Part shown: piece after piece, positions 29,943-40,734 of the stretch
Position numbering within the stretch: position 1 is the stretch's first letter
Layout: each line of letters begins with the position of its first letter
Assembly (NCBI GenBank): GCA_903878125.1
Contig: CAIRGS010000127.1
Span: 1 to 64,000, forward strand
Direction: 5' to 3'
Source: an uncultured Nitrosomonadales bacterium
Lineage (GTDB): Bacteria; Pseudomonadota; Gammaproteobacteria; Burkholderiales; Gallionellaceae
Length of the DNA: 64,000 nucleotides
Translations under genes and position numbers: made by a program
The notes under the pieces: generated by a model
What the model saw: only the letters and a program-made list of their open reading frames with translations
The model's database searches: none
What the model was told of the DNA's origin: nothing

Positions 29943-30575
29943 ATGAATGAAGAACAAGCTGTGCTGAATTTTTTCGCACAAAAGGAAAACCTGCCCTTGG
30001 CACTTAGTGTGGCAAATCAGGTGGACGGAATACGCCAGAAATTGAATAATGACTTTTGGCTGGCATTAAGCGAACGTATTGTAGCGAGTACGCCAAACTG
30101 GCGCGTATCAACCACCGAAGATCGAAACGCAGCTGAAAGCTTGGTTGGACTGTATCTGCAACCAGAAGCAGAACAAAAACTCTACCTGCGCCCCATGCTG
30201 GAACAGCAATATCTGGGCGACACCCTTCGTATTTACTATGGGCTGATGTGGAGTGCTGCGCCTACGCTTGAACAAAAACAGTTAAGTGCCATTAACACGC
30301 TTCACAATACTTTTCAGGAGGCAGGCTTTAAGAGCAATGAGAGTTTTCTGGCTTGGCAATGGACGTCTTATTACCCGCGCAGCATGGATTTCCTTCTGCG
30401 TTTTTCCAGCACTGCAAATGCGCTGCTAAATGAAGCTACCAATCTAATGCAAAATCTGTTGGTGACACATCGCGATGCCTTGCACGTAGCCAACGCAGCG
30501 CTGCGTGAGTCTTCGCGAAGCGCTGCAATTTCAGTGGTATCACTCGACAAGTTGCGCGTAAACCTCGAGCGTTAA
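29943..30575 (+). CDS. hypothetical protein (210 aa)
   Basis: ORF with upstream AAGGATAGG RBS; divergent from spoT; no family recognised. Confidence 0.65.
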   Translation: MNEEQAVLNFFAQKENLPLALSVANQVDGIRQKLNNDFWLALSERIVASTPNWRVSTTEDRNAAESLVGLYLQPEAEQKLYLRPMLEQQYLGDTLRIYYGLMWSAAPTLEQKQLSAINTLHNTFQEAGFKSNESFLAWQWTSYYPRSMDFLLRFSSTANALLNEATNLMQNLLVTHRDALHVANAALRESSRSAAISVVSLDKLRVNLER

Positions 30576-30584
30576 AGTAGATCC

Positions 30585-31331
30585 TTAAACTGGATTTTCT
30601 AGATCGAAAAACTGATGCTCTATGCCGCAATTCTCGGCTAGGTGCGCACCCAAAGCCTGCACACCATAGCGCTCAGTGGCGTGGTGGCCAGCCGCAATGA
30701 ATACCACACCCGTTTCTTGCGCCACATGCACATTCTGCTCGGAAATTTCTCCGGTGAGAAAGGCATCCACACCCAACGCTATCGCCGCGTCGAAATAACC
30801 CTGCGCCGCACCGGTACACCAAGCGATCCGGCGGATAGTGGGGTCACCCTCACCTATCACTAGCGGCGCACGCTGTAAGCTGTGCGCAATCTTCTGGGTC
30901 AATTGTGCCAATGTTTGTGCTTTTGCCAACTCCCCATAACAAGCTATGTCTTGCTCGCCAAATCGCCCATGCTCCATAAAGTCCAAACGCCGACCAAGTT
31001 GCGCGTTGTTGCCAAATTCGGCATGCACATCCAGTGGCAGATGGTAAGCCAGCAGGCTAACATCGTGCTGAAGCAAATGTGCAATACGCTGTTTCTTGAT
31101 TCCAGTCACAGCGGCATCTTCATTGCGCCAGAAATAACCATGGTGAACCAGAATAGCGTCCGCATTCCATGCAGTGGCTGCTTTCAATAAACGTTGCGAG
31201 GCCGTTACACCACTGGCAATACGGCGAACTTCTGCTCTACCTTCCACTTGCACGCCATTTGGACAGAAGTCACGAAAACGGTCGGGTTCCAGCAGGCTTG
31301 CGATATAATCGCGCAAATCATTCAACAACAT
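30585..31331 (-). CDS. Nif3-like dinuclear metal center protein
   Basis: DFCPNGVQVEGRAEVRRIASGVTAS, ILVHHGYFW, HHATERYGVQALG metal-ligand motifs. Confidence 0.93.
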   Translation of the reverse strand: MLLNDLRDYIASLLEPDRFRDFCPNGVQVEGRAEVRRIASGVTASQRLLKAATAWNADAILVHHGYFWRNEDAAVTGIKKQRIAHLLQHDVSLLAYHLPLDVHAEFGNNAQLGRRLDFMEHGRFGEQDIACYGELAKAQTLAQLTQKIAHSLQRAPLVIGEGDPTIRRIAWCTGAAQGYFDAAIALGVDAFLTGEISEQNVHVAQETGVVFIAAGHHATERYGVQALGAHLAENCGIEHQFFDLENPV

Positions 31332-31524
31332 ATCGTTATCTTTAGAATTAATTGTTTCGATAATACTTTAAATCAGCTTTTGTTTGCTATGCAAAATTTA
31401 ATTCCATCGGATACAGGATGCGATGTATTTTTCCAGATTCATAAACCTCAGCAGACCCTCACAAATTTATAAAACATTCGGTTTGGATAAATAGATCCCT
31501 GAACAAAGTAAAGCATTCATAATC

Positions 31525-32682
31525 ATGCGTAAATTCTGGCTCTTATTCGCACAAGCCACCACTATCGGGCTGGCGGTATTATTTATTATCAACACTCTGA
31601 AGCCCGGCCTACTGTCCTCTGCTACGCGTAACGGCATCGTCACACTGCATGAAAGCGTAAGCACTAGCACCAGCCAAATTCCTACAACAGGCTTCAGCGC
31701 TGCGGCACGCAAAGTCATGCCCGCCGTGGTTAATATTTTTACCAGCACCGAAATAAAGAAACCCATGAATCCATTCATGGATGATCCGCGCTTCCGTTTC
31801 TTTTTTGGCGAAGAGTTCGATAGTGCTCCACAGCGAGGTTCTAACTTGGGTTCTGGCGTCATTATCAGCCACGATGGTTACATCCTTACTAACCATCATG
31901 TAATTGAAGCTGCTGACCAGATCGAAGTGGCTCTGGCCGATGGGCGCAAGGCCAAAGGACGCATTATTGGTTCCGATCCAGAATCCGATCTTGCCGTCAT
32001 CAAAATCGACCTGCCTGGCACCATCCCGGCCATCACCTTTAGCCGCCCAGACCAAGCGCAAGTAGGTGATATTGTGTTGGCCATCGGCAACCCGTTCGGC
32101 GTGGGGCAAACGGTGACAATGGGCATTGTCAGTGCAGTGAAACGCAATCACCTCGGACTAAACACTTTCGAAAACTTCATCCAGACCGACGCAGCAATTA
32201 ACCCTGGCAATTCGGGTGGTGCGCTGGTAGATGTAAACGGCAATCTGATCGGCATTAACAGCGCGATTTACTCGCCCAATGGTGGATCACTCGGTATCGG
32301 TTTCGCTATTCCTGTCAGCACGGCAAAAAAGATTATGGAACAGATTATCCAAACCGGCTCGGTGACACGCGGCTGGGTCGGTGTGGCAGTGCAGGAGATC
32401 ACGCCAGAACTAGCGGAATCGTTCAAGCTTGGCAATATTCAGGGAGTGTTAATTTCGGAAGTGGTGCGTGGCAGCCCAGCGGACAAAGCCGGGGTGCATG
32501 CTGGCGACATTCTCACCATGGTAGATAATAAACAGTTGCTAACAGATTCCAGCTCTATGCTGGAAACCATTTCCAGTTTATCGCCCGGCAAGGTTGTCGT
32601 ATTCAAGCTGTTGCGCAATCAGCGTGAAGTGGTGGTGCAAGTCCAGGTTGGTAGGCGACCTAGGCCGAAAAAGCTGGAATAA
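31525..32682 (+). CDS. Do/DegQ-DegS-like trypsin-family serine peptidase with PDZ domain
   Basis: GSGVIISHDGYILTNHHVIEAA; TDAAINPGNSGGALVDVNG; single C-terminal PDZ. Confidence 0.95.
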   Translation: MRKFWLLFAQATTIGLAVLFIINTLKPGLLSSATRNGIVTLHESVSTSTSQIPTTGFSAAARKVMPAVVNIFTSTEIKKPMNPFMDDPRFRFFFGEEFDSAPQRGSNLGSGVIISHDGYILTNHHVIEAADQIEVALADGRKAKGRIIGSDPESDLAVIKIDLPGTIPAITFSRPDQAQVGDIVLAIGNPFGVGQTVTMGIVSAVKRNHLGLNTFENFIQTDAAINPGNSGGALVDVNGNLIGINSAIYSPNGGSLGIGFAIPVSTAKKIMEQIIQTGSVTRGWVGVAVQEITPELAESFKLGNIQGVLISEVVRGSPADKAGVHAGDILTMVDNKQLLTDSSSMLETISSLSPGKVVVFKLLRNQREVVVQVQVGRRPRPKKLE

Positions 32683-32748
32683 AACGCCAGAGTACAAACT
32701 AGCCGAATGCATATAACTTATTTCCTGCCACTGCAATAAGAAAGATGA

Positions 32749-33489
32749 TTATCCGTTTTTCGTTTCGACCACTTTGGTGTCTTTTATCATCCACCCAGCC
32801 ACCACGATGCCCACTTCATACAATAGCCACAATGGTATGGCGAGCATAAATTGCGATACAACGTCCGGTGGGGTGAGGAGAGCGCCGAGAATAAACGCCC
32901 CTACGATAACGTAAGGTCGGATTTCCTTGAGCTTGTCGATACTTACCATATCCATTTTAACCAACACCACCACTGCCACCGGCACTTCGAAAGTAGTACC
33001 AAAAGCAAGGAACATCCCCATTACAAAACTCAGGTATTTGTCAATGTCGGTCATCACCGCGACGCCCTGTGGTGCTGCACCACTAAAGAAACCAAATACC
33101 AATGGAAACACCACGAAATACGCAAATGCCATGCCGCAAAAAAACAACACCACACTGGCCATAACGAGTGGCAACATCAGACGCTTTTCATGTGCGTGCA
33201 TTCCGGGCGCGACGAAAAGCCAGGCTTGGAACAATATGTAAGGCAATGCAATCAAGAAGGCAGTCATCATTGCCACTTTAAGTGGCACAAAAAATGGAGT
33301 AATGACATCTATAGCGATCATCTGTCCACCTTTTGGCAACTTGGCGAGCATCGGTTCTGCGAGTAACGAATAAAGATCACCTGCCCACGGAACAAGGCAA
33401 ATAAATACCAACAACAACCCTCCAAAAGCATATAGAAGGCGGGTGCGTAATTCGAGCAGGTGGGAAATGAAGCTTTCGCTAGTACTCAT
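32749..33489 (-). CDS. tatC: Sec-independent protein translocase TatC
   Basis: SFISHLLELRTRLLYAFGG; six-TM pattern; adjacent tatB/tatA. Confidence 0.96.
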   Translation of the reverse strand: MSTSESFISHLLELRTRLLYAFGGLLLVFICLVPWAGDLYSLLAEPMLAKLPKGGQMIAIDVITPFFVPLKVAMMTAFLIALPYILFQAWLFVAPGMHAHEKRLMLPLVMASVVLFFCGMAFAYFVVFPLVFGFFSGAAPQGVAVMTDIDKYLSFVMGMFLAFGTTFEVPVAVVVLVKMDMVSIDKLKEIRPYVIVGAFILGALLTPPDVVSQFMLAIPLWLLYEVGIVVAGWMIKDTKVVETKNG

Positions 33490-34253
33490 TAATCAATGGG
33501 GAATCTTTGTTGCTCGGGAGTCATCTGAAACTCGGGCTGCGCCTGCTGTACGTCAGCTTGTTTTGGTTGATTTACGGCACCAAGAGGTTGCTGCACTGAC
33601 TGATCCTGCGATGCCACCTGATCGTTAATACTGACTTGCTGATCTGCTTTTTGCTTCAACTGACGCAATTTCTCCTCCTGAACATGCAATTTACGAGCAG
33701 CCTCTTGCTGAGCATATAAGTTACGTGTCGCTTCTTGATACGCTGATGAAATCGTTTTGAATTCAACCTCATCCGCAGAACTCTCACGCACTGAACCTTC
33801 GACACTGTCACCACCTTGCTTACTCAATGGTGGTGCGCCTATATCTCTTTCGCTAGCCTTGGGGAGATTCTTCTGCTCTGAAGTGCTCTGCTGCACGGTG
33901 GATGGCGCCTCGGAATTCAATTGCGATTGTTGATTGACGCTCTCCCTAGCCTGCTCCACTTGCTGATTGAGAGACTGCGTAACCTCTTGCGCATGCAGGT
34001 TAAGGGTTTGTGTGACTTGATTCACGGCTTCTCCGGCACTCTTATATTCCTGTTGTACTTTTTCCTGCAACTGCCGCAATTCCTCAATCCCTATGTCCCG
34101 CGCAATGTCAGCCTTGACGCTGCTGATGTAGCGTTGCCCACGGCCCAGCAAATGACCGAGAGTACGCGCCACCTTGGGCAGACGTTCTGGGCCGATGACG
34201 ATGAATGCGACCACCGCAATCACCATCATCTCGGAGAAATTAACATCAAACAT
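33489..34253 (-). CDS. tatB: Sec-independent protein translocase TatB (long Q/E-rich tail)
   Basis: MFDVNFSEMMVIAVVAFIVIGPERLPKVARTLGHLLG. Confidence 0.94.
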   Translation of the reverse strand: MFDVNFSEMMVIAVVAFIVIGPERLPKVARTLGHLLGRGQRYISSVKADIARDIGIEELRQLQEKVQQEYKSAGEAVNQVTQTLNLHAQEVTQSLNQQVEQARESVNQQSQLNSEAPSTVQQSTSEQKNLPKASERDIGAPPLSKQGGDSVEGSVRESSADEVEFKTISSAYQEATRNLYAQQEAARKLHVQEEKLRQLKQKADQQVSINDQVASQDQSVQQPLGAVNQPKQADVQQAQPEFQMTPEQQRFPID

Positions 34254-34268
34254 GGCTGCTAACTCGCT

Positions 34269-34502
34269 CTATGCGTTGGTATGACTCTTGTCTTTAACTT
34301 CGCCTTCGATGGTCTGACCACCCTGTTCCACTTGCTTTTGGGTTTCATCTTTAGACACTTCTGGCTCTGAGCGCATACCTTCCTTAAAGCCCTTCATCGC
34401 GCCTCCCAGATCGCTGCCCATATTGCGCAGTTTCTTAGTACCAAAAATAAGAATAACAACTAACAATACAATCAACCAGTGCCAAATACTGAATGAACCC
34501 AT
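34269..34502 (-). CDS. tatA: Sec-independent protein translocase TatA
   Basis: [43 protein letters not shown]. Confidence 0.97.
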   Translation of the reverse strand: MGSFSIWHWLIVLLVVILIFGTKKLRNMGSDLGGAMKGFKEGMRSEPEVSKDETQKQVEQGGQTIEGEVKDKSHTNA

Positions 34503-34530
34503 TTTATTTCTCCTAAAAGTTTAAGTGGCG

Positions 34531-34875
34531 TTAATCTCGCCGAACCATGGGTGGAATATTTCCGCCGATGATATGAATATGCAGATGAAACACTTCTTGC
34601 CCTCCACCTTTGCCAGTGTTTATTACAGTGCGGAAGCCGTTGGTCAGCCCCTGCTCTTTTGCCAATTTAGGCGTCAACAACAACATTTTTCCAAGTAGTG
34701 CCATATGACTGTCATTGGCTTCCATCAGTGATGCCAAGTGCAGCTTGGGGATCAGCATGATGTGCACCTGCGCGATTGGGTGGATGTCGTGGAAGGCAAG
34801 CAACTCGCCGTCATCATACACCTTTCGGCTAGGGATTTCACCGCGAACTATCTTGCAAAAAATGCAGTTATCCAC
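34531..34875 (-). CDS. hinT: HIT family nucleotide-binding protein
   Basis: DNCIFCKIVRGEIPSRKVYDD...FHLHIHIIGG. Confidence 0.94.
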   Translation of the reverse strand: MDNCIFCKIVRGEIPSRKVYDDGELLAFHDIHPIAQVHIMLIPKLHLASLMEANDSHMALLGKMLLLTPKLAKEQGLTNGFRTVINTGKGGGQEVFHLHIHIIGGNIPPMVRRD

Positions 34876-34971
34876 TCTTTCCTCCTGAACCTCACTCCAA
34901 CTCCTGATGACGTGAACCAGTAGACACGTGCCATACCGATAAATTCAGTCCTGACCATGAATTAATGAAAT

Positions 34972-35301
34972 CTAGAAGGCATTACCCTTACGTCCAGCCT
35001 TCTCATCAAGTCCGGAAACTCCTACCCGTTGCGCTAGCTCATCCAGCACATCGTTTACACACAAGCCATGCTGCGCCAGCATGACCATACAATGAAACCA
35101 CAGATCAGCAGTTTCATATACCAAATGTTGTTTATCGCCGCTTTTAGCGGCCAGCAGTACTTCGGTGGCTTCTTCGCCGACCTTTTTCAAGATGGCATCT
35201 TCACCTTTACTAAACAGTTTAGCGACATATGAGCTTTCAACTGCTGCGCCTTTGCGCGCCACTATTGTTTCCATCAGTTTTTGCAGAGTATCGTTTCTCA
35301 T
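34972..35301 (-). CDS. hisE: phosphoribosyl-ATP pyrophosphatase
   Basis: [14 protein letters not shown]; within his cluster. Confidence 0.96.
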   Translation of the reverse strand: MRNDTLQKLMETIVARKGAAVESSYVAKLFSKGEDAILKKVGEEATEVLLAAKSGDKQHLVYETADLWFHCMVMLAQHGLCVNDVLDELAQRVGVSGLDEKAGRKGNAF

Positions 35302-35304
35302 TGC

Positions 35305-35700
35305 TTATGATTTCTTCTGGTAAATTTCGTCGGGCGCTTTAAGCACCGGGTCGACTTCCACCCACCCATCTTTTTCCAGGCGATTAAAAAAACAACTGAC
35401 TCGCCCAGTATGACAGGCAATTCCGCCAGCCTGCTCCACTTTCAATAAAACTACGTCACCATCGCAATCAAGGCGAATTTCCTGCACCCGCTGAATATGG
35501 CCGGATTCTTCACCCTTGTGCCACAGTTTTTTACGCGATCGCGACCAATATGTCGCCTCGCCCGACTGGACGGTACGCTTAAACGCCTCGCGGTTCATCC
35601 ACGCCATCATCAACACGCAACCTGTACTTGCATCCTGTGCGATGACTGGCACCAAACCATCTGCCGCCCAGCTTATTTTATTCAACCAGGTGTCGCTCAT
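35305..35700 (-). CDS. hisI: phosphoribosyl-AMP cyclohydrolase
   Basis: [38 protein letters not shown]. Confidence 0.97.
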   Translation of the reverse strand: MSDTWLNKISWAADGLVPVIAQDASTGCVLMMAWMNREAFKRTVQSGEATYWSRSRKKLWHKGEESGHIQRVQEIRLDCDGDVVLLKVEQAGGIACHTGRVSCFFNRLEKDGWVEVDPVLKAPDEIYQKKS

Positions 35701-36455
35701 AACCGCACCTCAATACCTTGTTGCGCCATATATTGCTTGGCTTGTTGTATCGTGTATTCGCCATAGTGAAAAATACTGGCCGCCAACACCGCATCCGCGC
35801 CACCCAGCTTAACACCGTCCACCAAGTGCTGTAGCGTACCTGCGCCGCCGCTGGCGATAAGGGGGATTTCCAGTGCATCAGTTACCGCGCGAGTAAGCTG
35901 TAAATCATAACCAATTTTGCTGCCGTCACGATCCATACTGGTAAGCAGGATTTCGCCCGCGCCCAGTGCTTGCAACTTTATAGCCCACTCCACCACATCC
36001 AGGCCGGTAGCCTGGCGTCCGCCATGGGTGAACACCTCCCAACGGCCAGGCTGAATCTGTTTGGCATCTATTGCCACCACGATACATTGCGAGCCATATC
36101 GCCCTGCCGCGTCCGCCACCAGTTGCGGGTTGAGCACGGCGGATGTGTTAATGCTTACCTTGTCAGCACCCGCGTTAAGCAGGTTGCGTACATCTTCCAC
36201 TTGGCGCACGCCGCCACCCACTGTGAGAGGAATGAAAACCTGCTCGGCCACCTGCTCAATGATGCGAAACAGAATTCCACGGTCATCGGAACTGGCGGTG
36301 ATGTCGAGAAAAGTTAACTCATCCGCGCCCTGCTCGTCGTATCTGCGCGCGATTTCTACCGGGTCGCCTGCATCGCGCAACTCAACAAAATGGACGCCCT
36401 TGACCACGCGGCCGGCGGTTACGTCAAGACAAGGAATGATACGTTTGGCCAGCAT
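35697..36455 (-). CDS. hisF: imidazole glycerol phosphate synthase subunit HisF
   Basis: [21 protein letters not shown]. Confidence 0.98.
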   Translation of the reverse strand: MLAKRIIPCLDVTAGRVVKGVHFVELRDAGDPVEIARRYDEQGADELTFLDITASSDDRGILFRIIEQVAEQVFIPLTVGGGVRQVEDVRNLLNAGADKVSINTSAVLNPQLVADAAGRYGSQCIVVAIDAKQIQPGRWEVFTHGGRQATGLDVVEWAIKLQALGAGEILLTSMDRDGSKIGYDLQLTRAVTDALEIPLIASGGAGTLQHLVDGVKLGGADAVLAASIFHYGEYTIQQAKQYMAQQGIEVRL

Positions 36456-36495
36456 ATTATTTAAGTGAGTGAAGAGAGAACGGAAACCTCGACAC

Positions 36496-37254
36496 CTAGC
36501 TCTTCACATTTCTATTTGTAGTTAATTTATCCGCCAACTTTTGTGCCTCGGCAAAATTCAAAGTCTCTTCATAGATGGCCCGGCCAGTTATCGCGCCAGC
36601 GATTCCATTGTCCTGTACCGCGCACAGCGCATGCACATCGTCGAGATTGGTGATGCCGCCGCTGGCAATGACTGGTACAGTGAGTTCACGCGCCAGTTCC
36701 ACCGTAGCGGGAATATTTACGCCAGATAACATGCCATCACGCCCGATGTCAGTGTAAATAATGGCTTCAATGCCATAACCTTCAAAACGCTTAGCCAAAT
36801 CAAGAACATCATGCCCAGTCACTTTTGACCAGCCGTCCACTGCCACCTTGCCAGCATTGGCATCAAGTCCTACCATGATGTGACCTGGAAAAGCATCGCA
36901 GGCTTCATGCAGGAAGCCCGGCGTCTTCACCGCTGCAGTGCCTATAATGACATAAGCTACTCCAATATCGAGGTAGCGTTCTATGGTTTCCAGATCGCGA
37001 ATGCCGCCACCTAACTGAATTGGCACATCCAGCCCAACCGCTTCCACGATGCTGAGGACAGCCGCCTCGTTCTTGGGCTTGCCGGCAAAAGCACCGTTCA
37101 GATCAACCAAGTGTAGGCGGCGTGCGCCCTGTTTTAACCAATGTAGCGCCATCGCTGCAGGGTCTTCGGAAAACACCGTGGCGTCTTCCATAACCCCTTG
37201 GCGCAGGCGTACACAATGTCCATCTTTTAAATCAATTGCGGGAATAATCAGCAT
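36496..37254 (-). CDS. hisA: phosphoribosylformimino-5-aminoimidazole carboxamide ribotide isomerase
   Basis: [20 protein letters not shown]. Confidence 0.98.
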   Translation of the reverse strand: MLIIPAIDLKDGHCVRLRQGVMEDATVFSEDPAAMALHWLKQGARRLHLVDLNGAFAGKPKNEAAVLSIVEAVGLDVPIQLGGGIRDLETIERYLDIGVAYVIIGTAAVKTPGFLHEACDAFPGHIMVGLDANAGKVAVDGWSKVTGHDVLDLAKRFEGYGIEAIIYTDIGRDGMLSGVNIPATVELARELTVPVIASGGITNLDDVHALCAVQDNGIAGAITGRAIYEETLNFAEAQKLADKLTTNRNVKS

Positions 37255-37290
37255 GGCAGCACTATAACAAGAGGAACAAAAATAAAAAAA

Positions 37291-37926
37291 TTAAACCGGT
37301 ACCCAATTCACAAAATTTTTCAGCAACATCAGTCCGGCGCCTTGGCTCTTCTCTGGATGGAACTGCACAGCAAATAAATTATCGCGTGCCACGGCACAGA
37401 CAAACGGTTGCGGATAGCAACTAGTAGCCTGCACAAACTGCATATCCTGTGGACATACATAGTAACTGTGCACAAAATAAAAGCGCGCGTTTTGATCGAT
37501 GCCTTCCCATAGCGGATGGTTGCCATGCTGCACTTGATTCCACCCCATATGCGGCACCTTCAACTTATTATTCTGCGCGTCGCACAAATTGCTGGCGAAG
37601 CGCACTACCTTGCCCGGCAGGATGGCTAACCCCGGAATATCGCCTTCCTCACTGTGTTCAAACAACATTTGCAGGCCGATACAGATACCGAGAAAAGGCT
37701 TGGTCCGCGCCGCATGCTGCACTGCCGCGCGCAGGCCACGCGCCTCCAGTTCGCGAATGCAATCCGGCATCGCACCTTGGCCGGGGAAAACCACACGCGT
37801 CGCCTCTACGACTTCTTGTGGGTCGTCGGTCACCACAATAGACGCAGTTGGCGCAATGGTACGCAATGCTTGGTACACCGAGCGTAGATTGCCCATGCCG
37901 TAATCAATTATCGCGATATCAACCAT
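37291..37926 (-). CDS. hisH: imidazole glycerol phosphate synthase subunit HisH
   Basis: AIIDYGMGNLRSVYQAL; FLGICIGLQMLFE; FHPEKSQ. Confidence 0.98.
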   Translation of the reverse strand: MVDIAIIDYGMGNLRSVYQALRTIAPTASIVVTDDPQEVVEATRVVFPGQGAMPDCIRELEARGLRAAVQHAARTKPFLGICIGLQMLFEHSEEGDIPGLAILPGKVVRFASNLCDAQNNKLKVPHMGWNQVQHGNHPLWEGIDQNARFYFVHSYYVCPQDMQFVQATSCYPQPFVCAVARDNLFAVQFHPEKSQGAGLMLLKNFVNWVPV

Positions 37927-38034
37927 AACTGTAAGTGATTTTTTATAAACCTAGATTCATGGCACGCAACACTCAATTTTATTGAGTTCATTGCCTCACT
38001 TAATATTTTGTTTATCGAAGCACCTTGAGCATCT

Positions 38035-38622
38035 TTACAATGTACCCTTTGTAGAGGGCATCATGCCTACCATACGCGGATCGACCTCCAGCGCCATACG
38101 CAAAGCACGACCGAATGCCTTGAACACAGTTTCCGCCTGGTGGTGAGCATTATTACCAACCAGATTGTCGATATGCAATGTCACCAGCGCATGATTGACG
38201 AAGCCTTGGAAAAACTCATGAACCAAGTCCACGTCAAACTCACCTATGTTGGAACGCACAAAATTCACATTGAACACCAAGCCTGGGCGACCGGAAATAT
38301 CCAGCACTACGCGCGACAAAGCCTCATCTAGTGGCACATAAGCATGTCCGTAACGGCGCAATCCCTTTTTGTCTTCTACCGCCTGGCTGAATGCTTGACC
38401 AAGAGTGATGCCGATATCCTCGACTGTGTGATGCGCATCAATGTGAAGATCGCCCTTGGCAACGATGTCCAAGTCAATCATGCCATGACGTGCAACTTGA
38501 TCAAGCATATGCTCGAGGAAAGGCAAACCGGTATCGAATCTAACCTTGCCGCTACCATCTAAATCCAGCTTGATGGAGATCTGGGTTTCCAGGGTGTTAC
38601 GAGTAACTTGTGCACTACGCAT
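38035..38622 (-). CDS. hisB: imidazoleglycerol-phosphate dehydratase
   Basis: [36 protein letters not shown]; true start at internal Met 38622. Confidence 0.97.
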   Translation of the reverse strand: MRSAQVTRNTLETQISIKLDLDGSGKVRFDTGLPFLEHMLDQVARHGMIDLDIVAKGDLHIDAHHTVEDIGITLGQAFSQAVEDKKGLRRYGHAYVPLDEALSRVVLDISGRPGLVFNVNFVRSNIGEFDVDLVHEFFQGFVNHALVTLHIDNLVGNNAHHQAETVFKAFGRALRMALEVDPRMVGMMPSTKGTL

Positions 38623-38642
38623 AATTTTCCCTAACGGATAGC

Positions 38643-39737
38643 CTAAACAAATTGATGAATACTTTCCTGCAATGCCCGGATGAACTGCTCGTTCTCCTGC
38701 GGAGTACCCACAGTGACGCGCAGACAATCAACCAATAGCGGGTGGGATTTGTTCAAATTCTTGATTAGCACACCCCGCTTTTTCAGTCCCTGAAAAATCT
38801 TATCAGCATGCATCACACGGAACAAGATGAAATTGGCGTCACTCGTATAAGATCGTACATCCGCTATTCCAACCAGCCGCTCATATAACCAAGCTCGATC
38901 CTGTTTGATCTGCTCAGCCTGCCGAAGCAGGACATCATGATACTGCAACAACTTTTCCGCCACCCGTTGGGTCAATACATTTATATTATACGGCAAACGG
39001 AGCTTTTCTAACTGTGCTAGCCACGCTTTGCTACCCACCAAAAAACCCAGACGCAAACCAGCCATGCCAAGCTTGGAAAATGTACGCATCACCAGCAGAT
39101 TTGGATAACGTGTCAGCATAGGAATAAAGCTGGCATCGGCAAAAGCATAATAGGCTTCATCCACCACCACCAAGCCGGGGGCAGCCTCAATAACTTGAGC
39201 AATAACTTCCGCATCGAACAGATTTCCAGTGGGATTATTTGGGTAGGACAAAAATACTAGCGCTGGCTGATGCTGCTGCATGGCAGCCAGCATGGCAGGC
39301 AAGTCCAGCGCAAAATCTTCTGTCAGCGGCACACCGACATATTGCACCCCAGTGAACGCCGCAATCATTTTATACATCACAAATGATGGCTCGACGCTCA
39401 ATAATGTAGCACCCGGTTTAGCGACCGCCAGCGCTAATAATTGGATGATCTCATCCGACCCGTTTCCAAGCAAAATATCCAAGCTCTGTGGCAAGCTGGT
39501 TACGGCGCGGATGCTGGCCTTTAGCTGCTGAGCATCGGCATCAGGGTATCGGTTGATGGTGGCATCCGCCACCAGACGGGCGACCTCCTCACGCAATGAT
39601 TGTGGCAATGAATAAGGATTCTCCATCGCATCCAATTTAACCATGCCAGTGCTATCGGATACAGGGTAAGCCTGTAGATCGAGCACTTCTTGACGGAGTA
39701 ATCTTTCAGGTGTTACGACAAGGTTGGTAGAAGACAT
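38643..39737 (-). CDS. hisC: histidinol-phosphate aminotransferase
   Basis: [38 protein letters not shown]. Confidence 0.96.
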   Translation of the reverse strand: MSSTNLVVTPERLLRQEVLDLQAYPVSDSTGMVKLDAMENPYSLPQSLREEVARLVADATINRYPDADAQQLKASIRAVTSLPQSLDILLGNGSDEIIQLLALAVAKPGATLLSVEPSFVMYKMIAAFTGVQYVGVPLTEDFALDLPAMLAAMQQHQPALVFLSYPNNPTGNLFDAEVIAQVIEAAPGLVVVDEAYYAFADASFIPMLTRYPNLLVMRTFSKLGMAGLRLGFLVGSKAWLAQLEKLRLPYNINVLTQRVAEKLLQYHDVLLRQAEQIKQDRAWLYERLVGIADVRSYTSDANFILFRVMHADKIFQGLKKRGVLIKNLNKSHPLLVDCLRVTVGTPQENEQFIRALQESIHQFV

Positions 39738-39867
39738 GAATTATCGATGCTGTTAGACCGCTGCATTTTATCCTAATCGTGCAACATTCTGGTCAATTTC
39801 CTTTGTGCCTCTATACTATTTTCAATCCTACTTGGCGAATCAATCGTAATCAAAGAGACAAGTAGTA

Positions 39868-40353
39868 TTAGTGGTGATGTCCACCTTCGCCATGCGTATG
39901 ACCATGCTCCAGCTCTTCGGCATTAGCGGCACGTACATCGGTAACGATACCCACAAAGCTTAGCGTTTTGCCAGCAAGCGGGTGGTTACCATCTACGGTC
40001 ACTTCGGTGTCAGTTACATCCACAACCGTATAGAGCGAATAATCGTCATCATCGCCATCTTCCACTCCCCCTTCGAACTGCATGCCGATGGTAATTCCAT
40101 CCGGGAACAAATTGCGCGGCTCAACTCGTACCAGGTCATGCTCATACTCTCCAAAGGCATCGTCCGGCTCCATCGTAATTTTAAGTTCAGCACCTACATC
40201 CTTGCCTTGTAACGCTTCTTCCACAGTCGGAAATATGCCGTCATAGCCACCGTGCAGGTAGCTGATGGGGGTTTCTGTTTTTTCCAACAGGCTGCCATTT
40301 GCATCAAATAACTCATAGCGCAGTGATACAACAGTGTCTTTTGCAATTTTCAT
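39868..40353 (-). CDS. slyD: FKBP-type peptidyl-prolyl cis-trans isomerase (SlyD-like)
   Basis: IAKDTVVSLRYELFDANGSLLEKTE...; His-rich tail HGHTHGEGGHHH. Confidence 0.94.
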   Translation of the reverse strand: MKIAKDTVVSLRYELFDANGSLLEKTETPISYLHGGYDGIFPTVEEALQGKDVGAELKITMEPDDAFGEYEHDLVRVEPRNLFPDGITIGMQFEGGVEDGDDDDYSLYTVVDVTDTEVTVDGNHPLAGKTLSFVGIVTDVRAANAEELEHGHTHGEGGHHH

Positions 40354-40354
40354 T

Positions 40355-40590
40355 TCAACTCCTTTATCAGATTGAGAATTTCTTCAGTATGGCCTTGTGC
40401 CTGAGCACTACGCAAAGCATGGCGTAACATGCCTTGCTTGTCGATCACAAAAGCGGGCGTTTGATTGAAATTTTTTAAGTTCATCTTCCTCTTCATCTTC
40501 GTGTGTCTCTTCGTAAAGCATACCGTATTTTATGCAAACTTTAAATTCTGCATCTGAAAATAATAGTTCTGATAGGCCATATTTATTGCG
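40355..40590 (-). pseudogene. decayed peroxiredoxin (BCP/PrxQ-like) fragment
   Basis: C-terminal frame reads NLKNFNQTPAFVIDKQGMLRHALRSAQAQGHTEEILNLIKELK*; upstream NKYGLSELLFSDAEFKVCIKYGMLYEE is in another frame; catalytic-Cys half missing. Confidence 0.7.
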
Positions 40591-40734
40591 AAATTACCAA
40601 GTCGCCATATGATACATTCGTCAATTATCCTAAATAATTCCCGCACTAAAGGATGCACTTTTAATGTAAATTAAATCTGGTTTCATTCGAATGAAAGTAT
40701 TTTTGTGTGCATTGTTATCGGTATAATATAAATC

